The notes: a model not told the origin generated them from the letters alone. DNA of 6,800 bases from Verrucomicrobiales bacterium (GCA_003445095.1 DLVS01000539.1:1-6800); one strand, 5' to 3'. Counted from the first letter of the stretch, positions 1 through 6,800 are shown. Numbers and translations are program-made.

Positions 1-1
1 G

Positions 2-1078
2 GCGGCCAAGGCCGCCAAGATTGAAGGTGAAGCCGCCAAACCCTACGCCCTCCTTTACACCTACTCGCTGATCATTGCGATTGTCTGTGGCACCGCCGGC
101 CTGCCGCATATCCTCGTTCGTTTCTACACCAATCCCGATGGGGTCGCCGCCAAGCGAACGACGATGTGGGTGATGATCTTGATCGGCGTGTTTTATGTAT
201 TCCCACCGATCTTCGGCGTGATGGGGCGTAATCTCATGCCTTCGTTGTACGAAGGCACGGGCGCGAAGGGAACGGACAAGGTGGTGCTGGAATTACCGAG
301 GGTGTTAGACCAGGAGCAAGGAGTGAGAAGCGAGGGGCGAGAATTGCTGCGCCCCGAGCCAAACTCCCTTGTCGCTCCTGGCTCCTCGCTTCCCGCTTCT
401 CGAAGTTTGTGGGGCTCGATCTTAAGCGGCATCACCTGCGCCGGCGCGTTCGCGGCATTTATGTCCACGTTCTCGGGGCTCCTGGTGTCTATGACCGGAG
501 CGCTCGCGCATGACGTTTATGGGAGAATTCTGCGCCCGCAGTCCACCGCGGCCGATCGGATGCGAATGTTCAAGTGGTGTGCGGCGCTGATTGGTGGAGT
601 GGCGGTGATTCTGGGGTGTTTCGTCGAGCCGTTGGAGATCAATTTCATGGTGGGACAGGCCTTTGCCATTGCGGCGGCGAGCTACTTCCCGTTGCTCTTC
701 ATGAGCGTGTGGTGGCGCGGCATGACCATTCGCGGCGCTGCGACCGGGATGCTGGCGGGCGGTTTGTGTGCCTTGGTCGCGGTGGCGCTTACCAACGCGA
801 GCAACCTCGCCCTCGACAAAGGCCCCATGGGAAAACTCTTCAGCGTCTTCGCCCCGTTGAACGACTTTTGGGCCGCGCATCCGCTCTTGCGAATCCTCTG
901 TGAGCAGCCAGCCATCTGGACCGTTCCGCTCGCTATCGGTTTGATGATGTTGGTGAGCCGGGTTACCGCCTCAGAAATTCCCGTGGACATTCGGCTCAAG
1001 ATGCTGGTGCTGCACGCCCCGGAGAAGCTCGGGTTGAAGCAGGATTACATCAAAGAGCACGACGGGGCAGGGCACTAG
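2..1078 (+). CDS. Sodium:solute symporter, ActP/MctC-like (5' partial)
   Basis: This is the C-terminal part of an integral membrane transporter of the sodium:solute symporter family, which brings small organic acids across the inner membrane with sodium or protons. The frame is open from base 2, so the gene starts outside the window. Met codons inside it, such as the one at 164, are internal. The visible 358 residues hold about seven hydrophobic segments: roughly 15-37, 56-75, 137-163, 192-208, 214-238, 241-265 and 303-321. GTAGLPHILVRFYTNPDG near residues 30-47 is the hallmark of the acetate/monocarboxylate branch. AFMSTFSG (Ser-Thr at 155-156, bases 464-469) matches the sodium-site helix of PutP/vSGLT. 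The family normally has a short loop before that helix. Here it is lengthened by about 32 polar residues (103-134) encoded by an inverted repeat. The substrate is inferred from family only. No accessory gene such as acs is visible. Confidence 0.9.
   Translation, partial: AAKAAKIEGEAAKPYALLYTYSLIIAIVCGTAGLPHILVRFYTNPDGVAAKRTTMWVMILIGVFYVFPPIFGVMGRNLMPSLYEGTGAKGTDKVVLELPRVLDQEQGVRSEGRELLRPEPNSLVAPGSSLPASRSLWGSILSGITCAGAFAAFMSTFSGLLVSMTGALAHDVYGRILRPQSTAADRMRMFKWCAALIGGVAVILGCFVEPLEINFMVGQAFAIAAASYFPLLFMSVWWRGMTIRGAATGMLAGGLCALVAVALTNASNLALDKGPMGKLFSVFAPLNDFWAAHPLLRILCEQPAIWTVPLAIGLMMLVSRVTASEIPVDIRLKMLVLHAPEKLGLKQDYIKEHDGAGH
310..402 (+). repeat. In-frame inverted repeat of degenerate GRAGCGA heptamers
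   Basis: Two 34-base arms, 310-343 and 369-402, are imperfect inverted copies around a 25-base loop. By hand, 24 of 34 positions are complementary, and four more can form G-U pairs in the plus-strand RNA. Each arm is a run of degenerate 7-base units. The left arm reads GGAGCAA (313), GGAGTGA (320), GAAGCGA (327) and GGGGCGA (334). The right arm, on the minus strand, reads GAAGCGG (399-393), GAAGCGA (392-386), GGAGCCA (385-379) and GGAGCGA (378-372). The units of the two arms lie in register. The left arm is purine-rich and the right pyrimidine-rich. The 93 bases equal 31 codons and keep the symporter frame open. No target-site duplication is evident. I infer an inserted or expanded dispersed repeat; other copies cannot be seen here. 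Confidence 0.75.
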
Positions 1079-1215
1079 TAGCGCGGAGGGGACGACGCCT
1101 CATCGTTTGCTCCCTAAACTCGAATACACCCCGATTATTAACCATTGGGTGAAGCTGGTGACGCGAATTCTTCTTCCATGCCGCTTCCCGAGACAACGCC
1201 ACCTTCCGTCGGCGG
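1079..1215. other. Spacer between convergent symporter and redoxin genes
   Basis: This 137-base stretch separates the ends of two convergent genes. I see no convincing open frame. I also see no stem-loop followed by a T-run that would act as an intrinsic terminator for either gene. Confidence 0.6.
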
Positions 1216-1797
1216 CTACTTAAAATACTCGGGTTCGTTGCCGGGTTTCCATTTTATATTGCAGCCCATGCTGGGGATTTGCTTCGCCGCCACGGGTTTT
1301 CCGGCGAGCACCGCTTCGATCGCAGACCTCAGGTCAGCACCGGTGATCGGCTTGCCGTTGCCTGGCCGCGAATCGTCGAACTGACCCCGATAGGCGAGTT
1401 TGCGGTCGCGACCGTACAGGAAGAAGTCTGGCGTGCAGGCTGCGCGATAGGCCCGAGCCACCGCTTGGGTTTCATCGTACAAGTAGGGAAACGTCCAGCC
1501 AGCCGCGCGGGCTTCTTCCACCATCCGTTCCGGGGAGTCGGCGGGGTAATTGGCGACGTCGTTGGCATTGATCGCTACGAACGCGACGCCGCGTGCGGCA
1601 CAATCTCGCCCAAATTGGGCCAGTGCGTCGCGAAGATGTTTCACAAACGGGCAATGGTTGCAGATGAACGCGACGACCAGAGCCGGGTTGGCAGCGAAAT
1701 CGGTGAGCGCGATCCGTCGGCCGGAAGCGGGCTCGAGCAGGTTGAATTCGGGCGCAGGTGTGCCCAAGGGCAACATCGTAGAAGGCGTCAAGGCCAT
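1216..1797 (-). CDS. Thioredoxin-fold redoxin, PRX-like1 type
   Basis: This is a complete 193-residue protein of the AhpC/TSA-redoxin superfamily, in the group often named 'thioredoxin family protein' (PRX-like1). It is expected to do thiol-disulfide chemistry or act as a peroxiredoxin-like reductase; the substrate is unknown. The N-terminal strand APEFNLLEP is followed by the active-site motif CNHCPFVKH, with Cys46 and Cys49. The cis-proline region is CTPDFFLY (Cys121, Pro123). The tail SMGCNIKWK (Cys179) is typical of this family, and the length is normal. The frame is open upstream to 1956, but the residues before Met-1797 are Arg-rich and low in hydrophobics, as expected of GC-rich non-coding DNA, so I start at the ATG at 1797. 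No clear Shine-Dalgarno precedes it. There is no signal peptide or membrane helix, so it is probably cytoplasmic. It lies 292 bases downstream of glmS and is probably a separate transcription unit. Confidence 0.9.
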   Translation of the reverse strand: MALTPSTMLPLGTPAPEFNLLEPASGRRIALTDFAANPALVVAFICNHCPFVKHLRDALAQFGRDCAARGVAFVAINANDVANYPADSPERMVEEARAAGWTFPYLYDETQAVARAYRAACTPDFFLYGRDRKLAYRGQFDDSRPGNGKPITGADLRSAIEAVLAGKPVAAKQIPSMGCNIKWKPGNEPEYFK

Positions 1798-1988
1798 GCG
1801 GAGAAGTGAAGCGTTGGTGCGACTTCTTGCCAACCGTCGAAATGCAGCTCCTGAGAAGGCTCGACCTTCACGATCCGGACGTGAATCGGGATCATGAACC
1901 CGGTCGGGCTGCCGCGCTGCGGCGGCCCCGCGCCGGAGGTGCGGCTTTTCGCACAAGGGCGAGGGAGAAATCGACGCGTCGTTGCGAA

Positions 1989-2022
1989 CGTCCGGCCCGG
2001 AGCCGCGCCCGGGCCGGGGACG
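1989..2022 (-). repeat. GC-rich inverted repeat downstream of glmS
   Basis: A perfect 9-bp inverted repeat, CCGGCCCGG (1992-2000) with CCGGGCCGG (2009-2017), surrounds an 8-base loop. Allowing a GG bulge at 2018-2019, the stem extends by CGT/ACG to 1989 and 2022. It lies about 70-100 bases past the glmS stop on the transcribed strand. No T-run follows, so it is not a canonical intrinsic terminator. It could stabilise the 3' end of the mRNA or be part of a dispersed palindrome. Confidence 0.5.
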
Positions 2023-2039
2023 GCGCAGCGCGCCATCCC
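2017..2039 (-). repeat. 10-bp hairpin downstream of glmS
   Basis: GGGACGGCGC (2017-2026) and GCGCCATCCC (2030-2039) form a 10-bp stem with a 3-base loop and one imperfect pair (2021/2035). In RNA copied from the minus strand, the glmS direction, that pair is a G-U wobble. In the plus-strand RNA it would be a C-A mismatch. Structure in the glmS transcript is therefore favoured. The stem overlaps the inverted repeat at 1989-2022, so the two full stems exclude each other. No U-tract follows. Confidence 0.5.
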
Positions 2040-2089
2040 TACCGTTTGATCAGTTCATAGAGGGGGAGTCCTGCCTCTACTTCCTCACT

Positions 2090-3955
2090 TCACTCCACCG
2101 TCACGCTCTTCGCTAAATTCCGCGGCTTGTCCACATCGCAACCTCGGGCGACGGCGATGTGGTAGGCCAGCAACTGCAAGGGAAGCACCGTCAGCAGCGG
2201 ACACAACGGATCGGATGTCGCCGGTACGTACAAAATGTCGTCCACTTCCGCGGCCAGGCGCGTGTTGCCTTCCGTCGTGATTGCCACCGTCGGGCCGTGC
2301 CTTGCCTTGATCTCCTGCAGATTGCTGTGGGTCTTATCGTACAGGGCGTCGGCGGGAGCGAGCACAACGGTCGGAGTCCGCTCATCGATCATCGCGATCG
2401 GCCCATGCTTCATCTCAGCCGCCGGATATCCTTCTGCATGGATGTAAGAAATCTCCTTCAGTTTTAGCGCACCTTCGAGCGCCACGGGGAATTGGTATTG
2501 GCGGCCAATGAAAAAGAAATCTTCCGCGGCGGCGTACTTGAGGGCGATCTGCCGAATGCGTTCGTTCTGATCGAGGATTCGCTGCAACTGATCGGGCACA
2601 GCCTCGAGGGCGCGCAGCAATTGGGAACCGCGCGTCGCCGACAACATCCGGATGCGTCCCATCAATAACGCGAACAACGTGAGGACGGTGACTTGGCTCG
2701 TGAAGGCCTTGGTGCTGGCCACGCCAATTTCCGGTCCCGCGTGCAAATAGATTCCCCCATCGGCTTCGCGCGCGATGGTCGAGCCAACGACGTTGCAGAT
2801 CGCGAGCGCTTTGTGCCCACGCCGCCTGGCCTCCCGGAGCCCGGCCAACGTGTCCGCGGTTTCTCCCGACTGCGTGATAACGACCAACAGTGTGTGCTTA
2901 TCGAGCGGGGCATTGCGGTACCGAAATTCGCTCGCGTATTCGACCTCGACCGGGACGTGCGCGAATTCTTCGAGCAGATACTCGCCGACGAGCCCCGCAT
3001 GCCAACTGGTTCCACAGGCTGTGATCACGATGCGATCCACTGCACGGAGTTCCGCGGTCGTCATATTGAGCCCGCCGAATTTCGCGGTTGCCTCCTCGGA
3101 ATCGATCCGGCCCCGCAACGCGTTTCGAATCGTCGCCGGCTGCTCGAAAATCTCCTTCAGCATGAAGTGCGGATACGAACCCCGTTCCGCCGCTTCAGCG
3201 TCGAACTCCAGGCGCGTGATTTGCACCTGAGCGGTCTCCGTCCCCAAGTTCGTGACGGAAAAACCGTCGGCCGTGACGGTGACGACATCGTAGTCGTTGA
3301 GATAAACCACCTGACGGGTATGCGCCACGACTGCCGCAGCATCTGAGGCGAGGTAATTGGCACCTTCACCGACGCCAACGAGCAACGGCGATCCCCGGCG
3401 CGCCCCGACAATGACTCCGGGCAAATCGCGGCAAACTACCGCTAAGCCATAAGTGCCGATGACTTCCCTAAGCGCCAGGCCAACTGCCCGCGCCAGCGAC
3501 TCCGTATTTGTGACAGCACCGCCACCGGCTTGAGCTTCACTCCATTTTTCGCCAATCAGATGAGCGAGAACTTCGGTATCCGTGGCGGAGTCAAAGGTGT
3601 GTCCGCCCGCGAGGAGGCGCTCTTTGAGGCGGTCGTAGTTTTCAATGACGCCGTTGTGCACGACGGCGATCGACTGAGACTGGTCCCGATGCGGGTGCGA
3701 GTTGACGTCACTCGGAGGTCCGTGGGTGGCCCAACGGGTGTGACCGATCCCACAGCTTCCCGGAGCCGGTTCGCGGTCGAGCAACGGCCCTAGTCCTTGG
3801 TCGATCTTCCCTTTGCGCTTTAGGACGTTCAACTGACCGGCGTCAAGCAGAGCGACGCCGGCGCTGTCGTAGCCGCGATATTCCAATCGGCGCAGCCCTT
3901 CGATCAGAATGGGTGCCGCTGGAGAAGAGCCCACGTATCCAATAATGCCGCACAT
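2090..3955 (-). CDS. glmS: Glutamine--fructose-6-phosphate aminotransferase (isomerizing)
   Basis: GlmS converts fructose-6-phosphate and glutamine to glucosamine-6-phosphate and glutamate, the first committed step to UDP-GlcNAc for peptidoglycan and lipopolysaccharide. It acts in the cytoplasm. The 621-residue protein is complete. The start MCGIIGYVG gives the N-terminal Cys nucleophile after Met removal. The glutaminase domain (about 2-230) shows GHTRWATHG (71-79), the oxyanion pair Asn101-Gly102 and Asp126. The first SIS domain has TACGTS (312-317) and TQSGETADT (361-369). The second has EGALKLKEISYIHAEG (494-509) and KHGP (516-519). The tail DKPRNLAKSVTVE carries the conserved Lys616. E. 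coli GlmS has 609 residues; part of the excess is a Gly/Ala-containing stretch near 138-152 in the glutaminase domain. No Shine-Dalgarno precedes the ATG, and I see no glmS ribozyme in the 124-base leader. The neighbours are not cell-wall genes. Confidence 0.98.
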   Translation of the reverse strand: MCGIIGYVGSSPAAPILIEGLRRLEYRGYDSAGVALLDAGQLNVLKRKGKIDQGLGPLLDREPAPGSCGIGHTRWATHGPPSDVNSHPHRDQSQSIAVVHNGVIENYDRLKERLLAGGHTFDSATDTEVLAHLIGEKWSEAQAGGGAVTNTESLARAVGLALREVIGTYGLAVVCRDLPGVIVGARRGSPLLVGVGEGANYLASDAAAVVAHTRQVVYLNDYDVVTVTADGFSVTNLGTETAQVQITRLEFDAEAAERGSYPHFMLKEIFEQPATIRNALRGRIDSEEATAKFGGLNMTTAELRAVDRIVITACGTSWHAGLVGEYLLEEFAHVPVEVEYASEFRYRNAPLDKHTLLVVITQSGETADTLAGLREARRRGHKALAICNVVGSTIAREADGGIYLHAGPEIGVASTKAFTSQVTVLTLFALLMGRIRMLSATRGSQLLRALEAVPDQLQRILDQNERIRQIALKYAAAEDFFFIGRQYQFPVALEGALKLKEISYIHAEGYPAAEMKHGPIAMIDERTPTVVLAPADALYDKTHSNLQEIKARHGPTVAITTEGNTRLAAEVDDILYVPATSDPLCPLLTVLPLQLLAYHIAVARGCDVDKPRNLAKSVTVE

Positions 3956-4029
3956 ACAGAATTTGGCGCCGGCGGTGTAGAAGCTTGGCCCCTATTTGAG
4001 AATACAATTCCATCGCCATGTTTTGGATG

Positions 4030-4077
4030 TTCGCCGGCTGGGACTTGGGCGGACGCGGCCGTCCGCGCTCCGGCGAA
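4030..4077 (-). repeat. Nested palindrome just after the heme/LamG gene stop
   Basis: A perfect 8-bp outer arm pair, TTCGCCGG (4030-4037) and CCGGCGAA (4070-4077), encloses a perfect 6-bp inner pair, GCGGAC (4049-4054) and GTCCGC (4061-4066). The structure begins two bases beyond the stop codon of the minus-strand gene ending at 4080. It thus forms the 3' end of that transcript and the far 5' side of the glmS leader. The minus strand downstream reads CATCCAAAACATGG, with no T-run, so a classical intrinsic terminator is unlikely. A terminator-like or mRNA-protecting role, or a REP-like dispersed repeat, is possible. Confidence 0.6.
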
Positions 4078-4079
4078 TT

Positions 4080-6800
4080 TCATTTGAGCGTGAGCACGTA
4101 GGTTAGGAGATCTTGCGCTTGGTCAGGCGGCAAGGCTTCGAGCAATCCCTCGGGCATCACGCTGCCTTTCAGAAAACCGGCGCGCCGAAGTTTGTTGCGG
4201 AGAAATCGCTGATCTTCGGTACTGGGTTGGCGGATGGTGAACGAGTCAGCGTCTTGGGCCGCGAGTAAGCCTTCAACCACATCACCATCCTGGGTCTCGA
4301 CCCGGAAGCGCCGATAGCCGCCTTCCATAGCCGCATTAGGGGTCAACACATTCCGCAAGAGCGCCTCGGGACCGTGCGCCCCGGCACCATCGAGTGCCGG
4401 GCCGACTTTCCCGCCGACTCCGTGAACGGTGTGACAAACCCCGCACGTGGTCGTGAAGACTTGCTGGCCGCGGTTGGGATCGCCTCGTCGCGTCGTCAAT
4501 GCCCGAAACTGCTCAAACTTGACCGCCAATGCTGACGCTTCCGATTGGCTCAGCACCGGTGGCGCGTCGGCGGTGCGCTCAAGCTTGGCGTCCCCGTGCA
4601 GGCGTCCCCATTGGTGGCCGGTTCCCGAATAAACGAGCCCGTCGGCGCGCGGCAAAGCCAGGTTGGCGGCGGCTCGAATTTCGTCCGGCGTGCGGCAGAC
4701 ATTCCAAACTCGAAACTCGGCGAGGCCACCGGCCGTTCCGCCCGCGACGTTTCCTCGGCCCACGAACAGATTCTGAAATGACCGAACATCTTTCGTGGTG
4801 CTGGTCATATCGAGTTCGCCATTCAGATAAATCCGGAAAACTCCGGCCGAGTCGCGTGTGAAAGCCACGTGGGTCCAGGCTTCTGGCACGATCGGTCGAC
4901 TGGCAACGACGATGTCGTGGACACCACCGCCGAGCCAGACTCGAAAGCGGCTCTCGAAGAAATTGGCATCCAACTCCGGACCGCCGAGGAGTGAATCTTG
5001 ATTACTGATTCCCGGATCGAGCCGTACCCAAGTCTCAACGGTGAACGGTCCGGTGAGCTCCAAGGGTTGATCCACGTAATCGCCATCGCCGCCATTGAGA
5101 CGAAGGACCGTGCTCAGCCCCGCGTTGAGTTCGGCAACGAGCTGTTTGACGCTGGGATCGTCCGGGAGAACCGCCGCCAACTTATCGAGGGCATTGCCGT
5201 CTAATTCGTCGCGGGCGATCGCGCCCTGTTGAATCTTTTCCACGAGTTGGCGGGCGCCTCCGGGTGAACTAGCGAGACGGTCCACCGCTAAACGCCGCAA
5301 GTTCGGGGGCAAGGTTCCCCACACGTCCAGGAGTGCCGGCACGGCCTCGTCGGATTTCGCCGCGGCGAGCGCGGTCACCGCTTCGCGACGGACTCCGTCG
5401 TCGCCGCTGCGTGCGAATGAACCAAACACCGCCACTTGTTTCGAGCCCGCTTCACGCAATGCCCGCAGCGCGGAGCGCTGACGTTCCGGAGAGGCACCCG
5501 GGGCTTCCGCCGCCGCCACCAATTCTGCTTCGAGACCGGAGAGTCGGAATCCGGTGGCTACTTGGACCAACAAATCCTGGTTCGCCGCTGAGGGCTCGCG
5601 GGCGATCAAGTTCCGCACTGCATTCTCAAGCAATGGCGAAAGAGCCGTGTCATTAAGCTGAGCGCGCTGAAGGTAAAGCGCCCGCAACGCTGGCCCGTTG
5701 GCGAGCACTCGTTGTAGGGCGTCAACCGCAGCGGGGTCGGGCGCGGCCTTCGCGACCAAAACAACCTCCTCATCGGTCGCCGGCCGGTTCAGGCGGGCTA
5801 GCAAAGGTGCCAGACGACGCCCTCCTTCGGCGCCTCCCAACGCGAGGCAACCAATCGCGCGATACTGAAGCTTGGAGTCCTGAACCGGGAGCGTGCTGCC
5901 GACTTGGGAATCATCGAGCCACGCTCGGAGTCGTTCGGGATGACGCTCCAAGGCCGCGCGGGCCAAGTAGGTTTCGAAGTCATCGTGGTAGCTGCGCGGC
6001 ACTCGCTCGCGCAAAAGCTCGAGTCGATAAAGGTGCGCGACCAAAGCATCGACGGCCCGCTCCCGAACCTGGGTTGGTTGGGCCGTACCAAAAGCCGTCG
6101 CGTCGAACGTGAGCAAATCTGCTAACAATCGAAGCGCCTCTTGAGTGACGCGCCGGTCGCGTCCCAGTTCGCTGGGTACGAGGTGTTTTTCGGCGATTTG
6201 TAATCGGAGGGCTGGATCAACCTTGGCTGTACGCAGCAGACGCAAGGCCTCCCGGACCAGCACAGATTGTCCCGACTTGAGAAAGCTTTGCCAGTGAGCG
6301 GAGTCCAATTTGCCTAGTCCTTCCAAAGACCAGGCCGCGCGAAGACGCAGATCAATCGGGAGGGTGTTGGAGACGACCCGCTCCGCCAAGTGCGGAGCGA
6401 CGGACGTCGCTTGACGGTCCGTAATCTCCTGCCAGGCGGCATTCGCCTCCCATGAGCTTGTGGCCGCCAAATGCGTTAGCAGCTTGGAATCCGGGGCCGC
6501 ATAGAGGTTTGGCACCTCAATTCGATGAGGCTGGGACTCGTGCCGCACTCGCCAGATCCGGCCCCGCGTCTTGTCGCGATCAGGGTGAGTTCGGGGAACC
6601 TCATTGTGTGAGATGATCGCATTGTACCAATCCACGATGTACAAGCAGCCGTCCGGCCCGAAGGCGAGAGCGATCGGCCGAAACCAGGGATCGCCGCACA
6701 AAACAAAATCGGGGAGATGCTCGATGTCCCACTTAGGGAAGGCGGTGTCGGTCAGGGGCTGTGTCAGGTTCGGTTGGCCGAGTTCGGTGCGAAGTCGCAA
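4080..6800 (-). CDS. PVC-type membrane-bound dehydrogenase / LamG / c-type heme protein (5' partial)
   Basis: This is a large, probably exported multidomain protein. The frame is open to the window edge and its first codon there (TTG) is internal, so the N-terminus is missing; 906 residues are visible. Residues 30-85 are the end of a sugar-dehydrogenase-like beta-propeller of the Pirellula/Verrucomicrobium type (TIGR02604-like), with GPDGCLYIVDWYN and RGRIWRV. Residues 105-560 are Ala/Leu/Arg-rich helical repeats, probably HEAT-like. Residues 565-713 are a LamG-like jelly-roll with FTVETWVRL, AWTHVAFTRD, IYLNGE and EFRVWN. Residues 770-906 are the TIGR02603-like heme domain, with CGVCH at 786-790 (bases 4431-4445) and a likely axial Met882 in SVMPEG. 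Such proteins are thought to oxidise carbohydrates or alcohols outside the cytoplasm and pass electrons to the heme; the substrate is not predictable. The LamG domain suggests glycan binding. A 124-base spacer separates it from glmS. Confidence 0.93.
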   Translation of the reverse strand: MRLRTELGQPNLTQPLTDTAFPKWDIEHLPDFVLCGDPWFRPIALAFGPDGCLYIVDWYNAIISHNEVPRTHPDRDKTRGRIWRVRHESQPHRIEVPNLYAAPDSKLLTHLAATSSWEANAAWQEITDRQATSVAPHLAERVVSNTLPIDLRLRAAWSLEGLGKLDSAHWQSFLKSGQSVLVREALRLLRTAKVDPALRLQIAEKHLVPSELGRDRRVTQEALRLLADLLTFDATAFGTAQPTQVRERAVDALVAHLYRLELLRERVPRSYHDDFETYLARAALERHPERLRAWLDDSQVGSTLPVQDSKLQYRAIGCLALGGAEGGRRLAPLLARLNRPATDEEVVLVAKAAPDPAAVDALQRVLANGPALRALYLQRAQLNDTALSPLLENAVRNLIAREPSAANQDLLVQVATGFRLSGLEAELVAAAEAPGASPERQRSALRALREAGSKQVAVFGSFARSGDDGVRREAVTALAAAKSDEAVPALLDVWGTLPPNLRRLAVDRLASSPGGARQLVEKIQQGAIARDELDGNALDKLAAVLPDDPSVKQLVAELNAGLSTVLRLNGGDGDYVDQPLELTGPFTVETWVRLDPGISNQDSLLGGPELDANFFESRFRVWLGGGVHDIVVASRPIVPEAWTHVAFTRDSAGVFRIYLNGELDMTSTTKDVRSFQNLFVGRGNVAGGTAGGLAEFRVWNVCRTPDEIRAAANLALPRADGLVYSGTGHQWGRLHGDAKLERTADAPPVLSQSEASALAVKFEQFRALTTRRGDPNRGQQVFTTTCGVCHTVHGVGGKVGPALDGAGAHGPEALLRNVLTPNAAMEGGYRRFRVETQDGDVVEGLLAAQDADSFTIRQPSTEDQRFLRNKLRRAGFLKGSVMPEGLLEALPPDQAQDLLTYVLTLK

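Larger units (their letters stand above)
1798..2089. other. GC-rich spacer between glmS and the redoxin gene
   Basis: This 292-base gap on the minus strand runs from the glmS stop to the redoxin start. Its glmS-proximal part holds two overlapping GC-rich hairpins (listed separately). A weak 6-bp inverted repeat, 2058-2063 with 2074-2079, follows the glmS stop. The redoxin-proximal part is less GC-rich and includes a 35-codon open frame (1895-1788, minus) that overlaps the redoxin start. I cannot confirm that frame as a gene. I recognise no riboswitch, tRNA or promoter hexamers with confidence. Confidence 0.5.

Noticed and set aside
310..402. Insertion sequence or MITE with target-site duplication
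   Set aside because: There is no transposase, no evident flanking duplication and no sharp terminal repeat; the arms are heptamer tandems instead.
422..999. Minus-strand open frames of 105 and 152 codons under the symporter gene
   Set aside because: They are antisense to a clear membrane-protein frame, their translations are Arg/His-rich with no family resemblance, and the symporter frame explains the DNA.
1279..1809. Plus-strand 176-codon open frame opposite the redoxin gene
   Set aside because: It is a shadow of the redoxin frame in GC-rich DNA, with no recognisable domain.
1798..1956. 53-residue N-terminal extension of the redoxin
   Set aside because: The extra residues are Arg-rich and disordered-looking, unlike an export signal, and the family starts near the ATG at 1797.
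2693..3346. Plus-strand 217-codon open frame opposite glmS
   Set aside because: It is antisense to the conserved SIS and glutaminase coding sequence, and its composition is that of a reverse-frame shadow.
3956..4029. Possible glmS promoter (TTGTAT upstream of TCTACA on the minus strand) or glmS ribozyme
   Set aside because: The hexamers are poor and about 20 bases apart. The leader is too short and lacks the ribozyme core that I would expect.

Overview
The window looks like a stretch of ordinary chromosome from a member of the Planctomycetes-Verrucomicrobia group, more likely Verrucomicrobia. The main clue is the long minus-strand gene at the right end. It has the end of a Pirellula/Verrucomicrobium-type membrane-bound dehydrogenase propeller, a helical-repeat middle, a LamG-like domain and a C-terminal CxxCH heme domain, a combination almost confined to that group. 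The DNA is GC-rich. The two complete genes (glmS and the redoxin) lack a clear Shine-Dalgarno sequence. The assignment is inferred from gene content, since no rRNA or other marker is present.

Layout from left to right: (1) 2-1078, plus strand, the C-terminal two thirds of a sodium:solute symporter of the ActP/MctC (monocarboxylate) type, cut by the window edge. Its coding sequence carries an in-frame 93-nt inverted repeat built from degenerate heptamers. (2) 1079-1215, a spacer between convergent genes. (3) 1216-1797, minus strand, a complete thioredoxin-fold redoxin of the PRX-like1 type. (4) 1798-2089, a GC-rich spacer with two overlapping hairpins. (5) 2090-3955, minus strand, a complete glmS. 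(6) 3956-4079, a spacer with a nested palindrome just after the upstream gene's stop. (7) 4080-6800, minus strand, the large heme/LamG protein, whose 5' end lies beyond the window.

The three minus-strand genes point the same way but are separated by 124 and 292 bases, each spacer holding strong palindromes. I therefore see no tight operon. The functions are also unrelated: extracytoplasmic oxidation, amino-sugar synthesis and a thiol redoxin. The symporter is convergent with them.

I found no mobile-element gene, CRISPR array, tRNA, rRNA or defence system. The unexplained signal is the non-coding palindromes, above all the heptamer-built inverted repeat inside the symporter gene.
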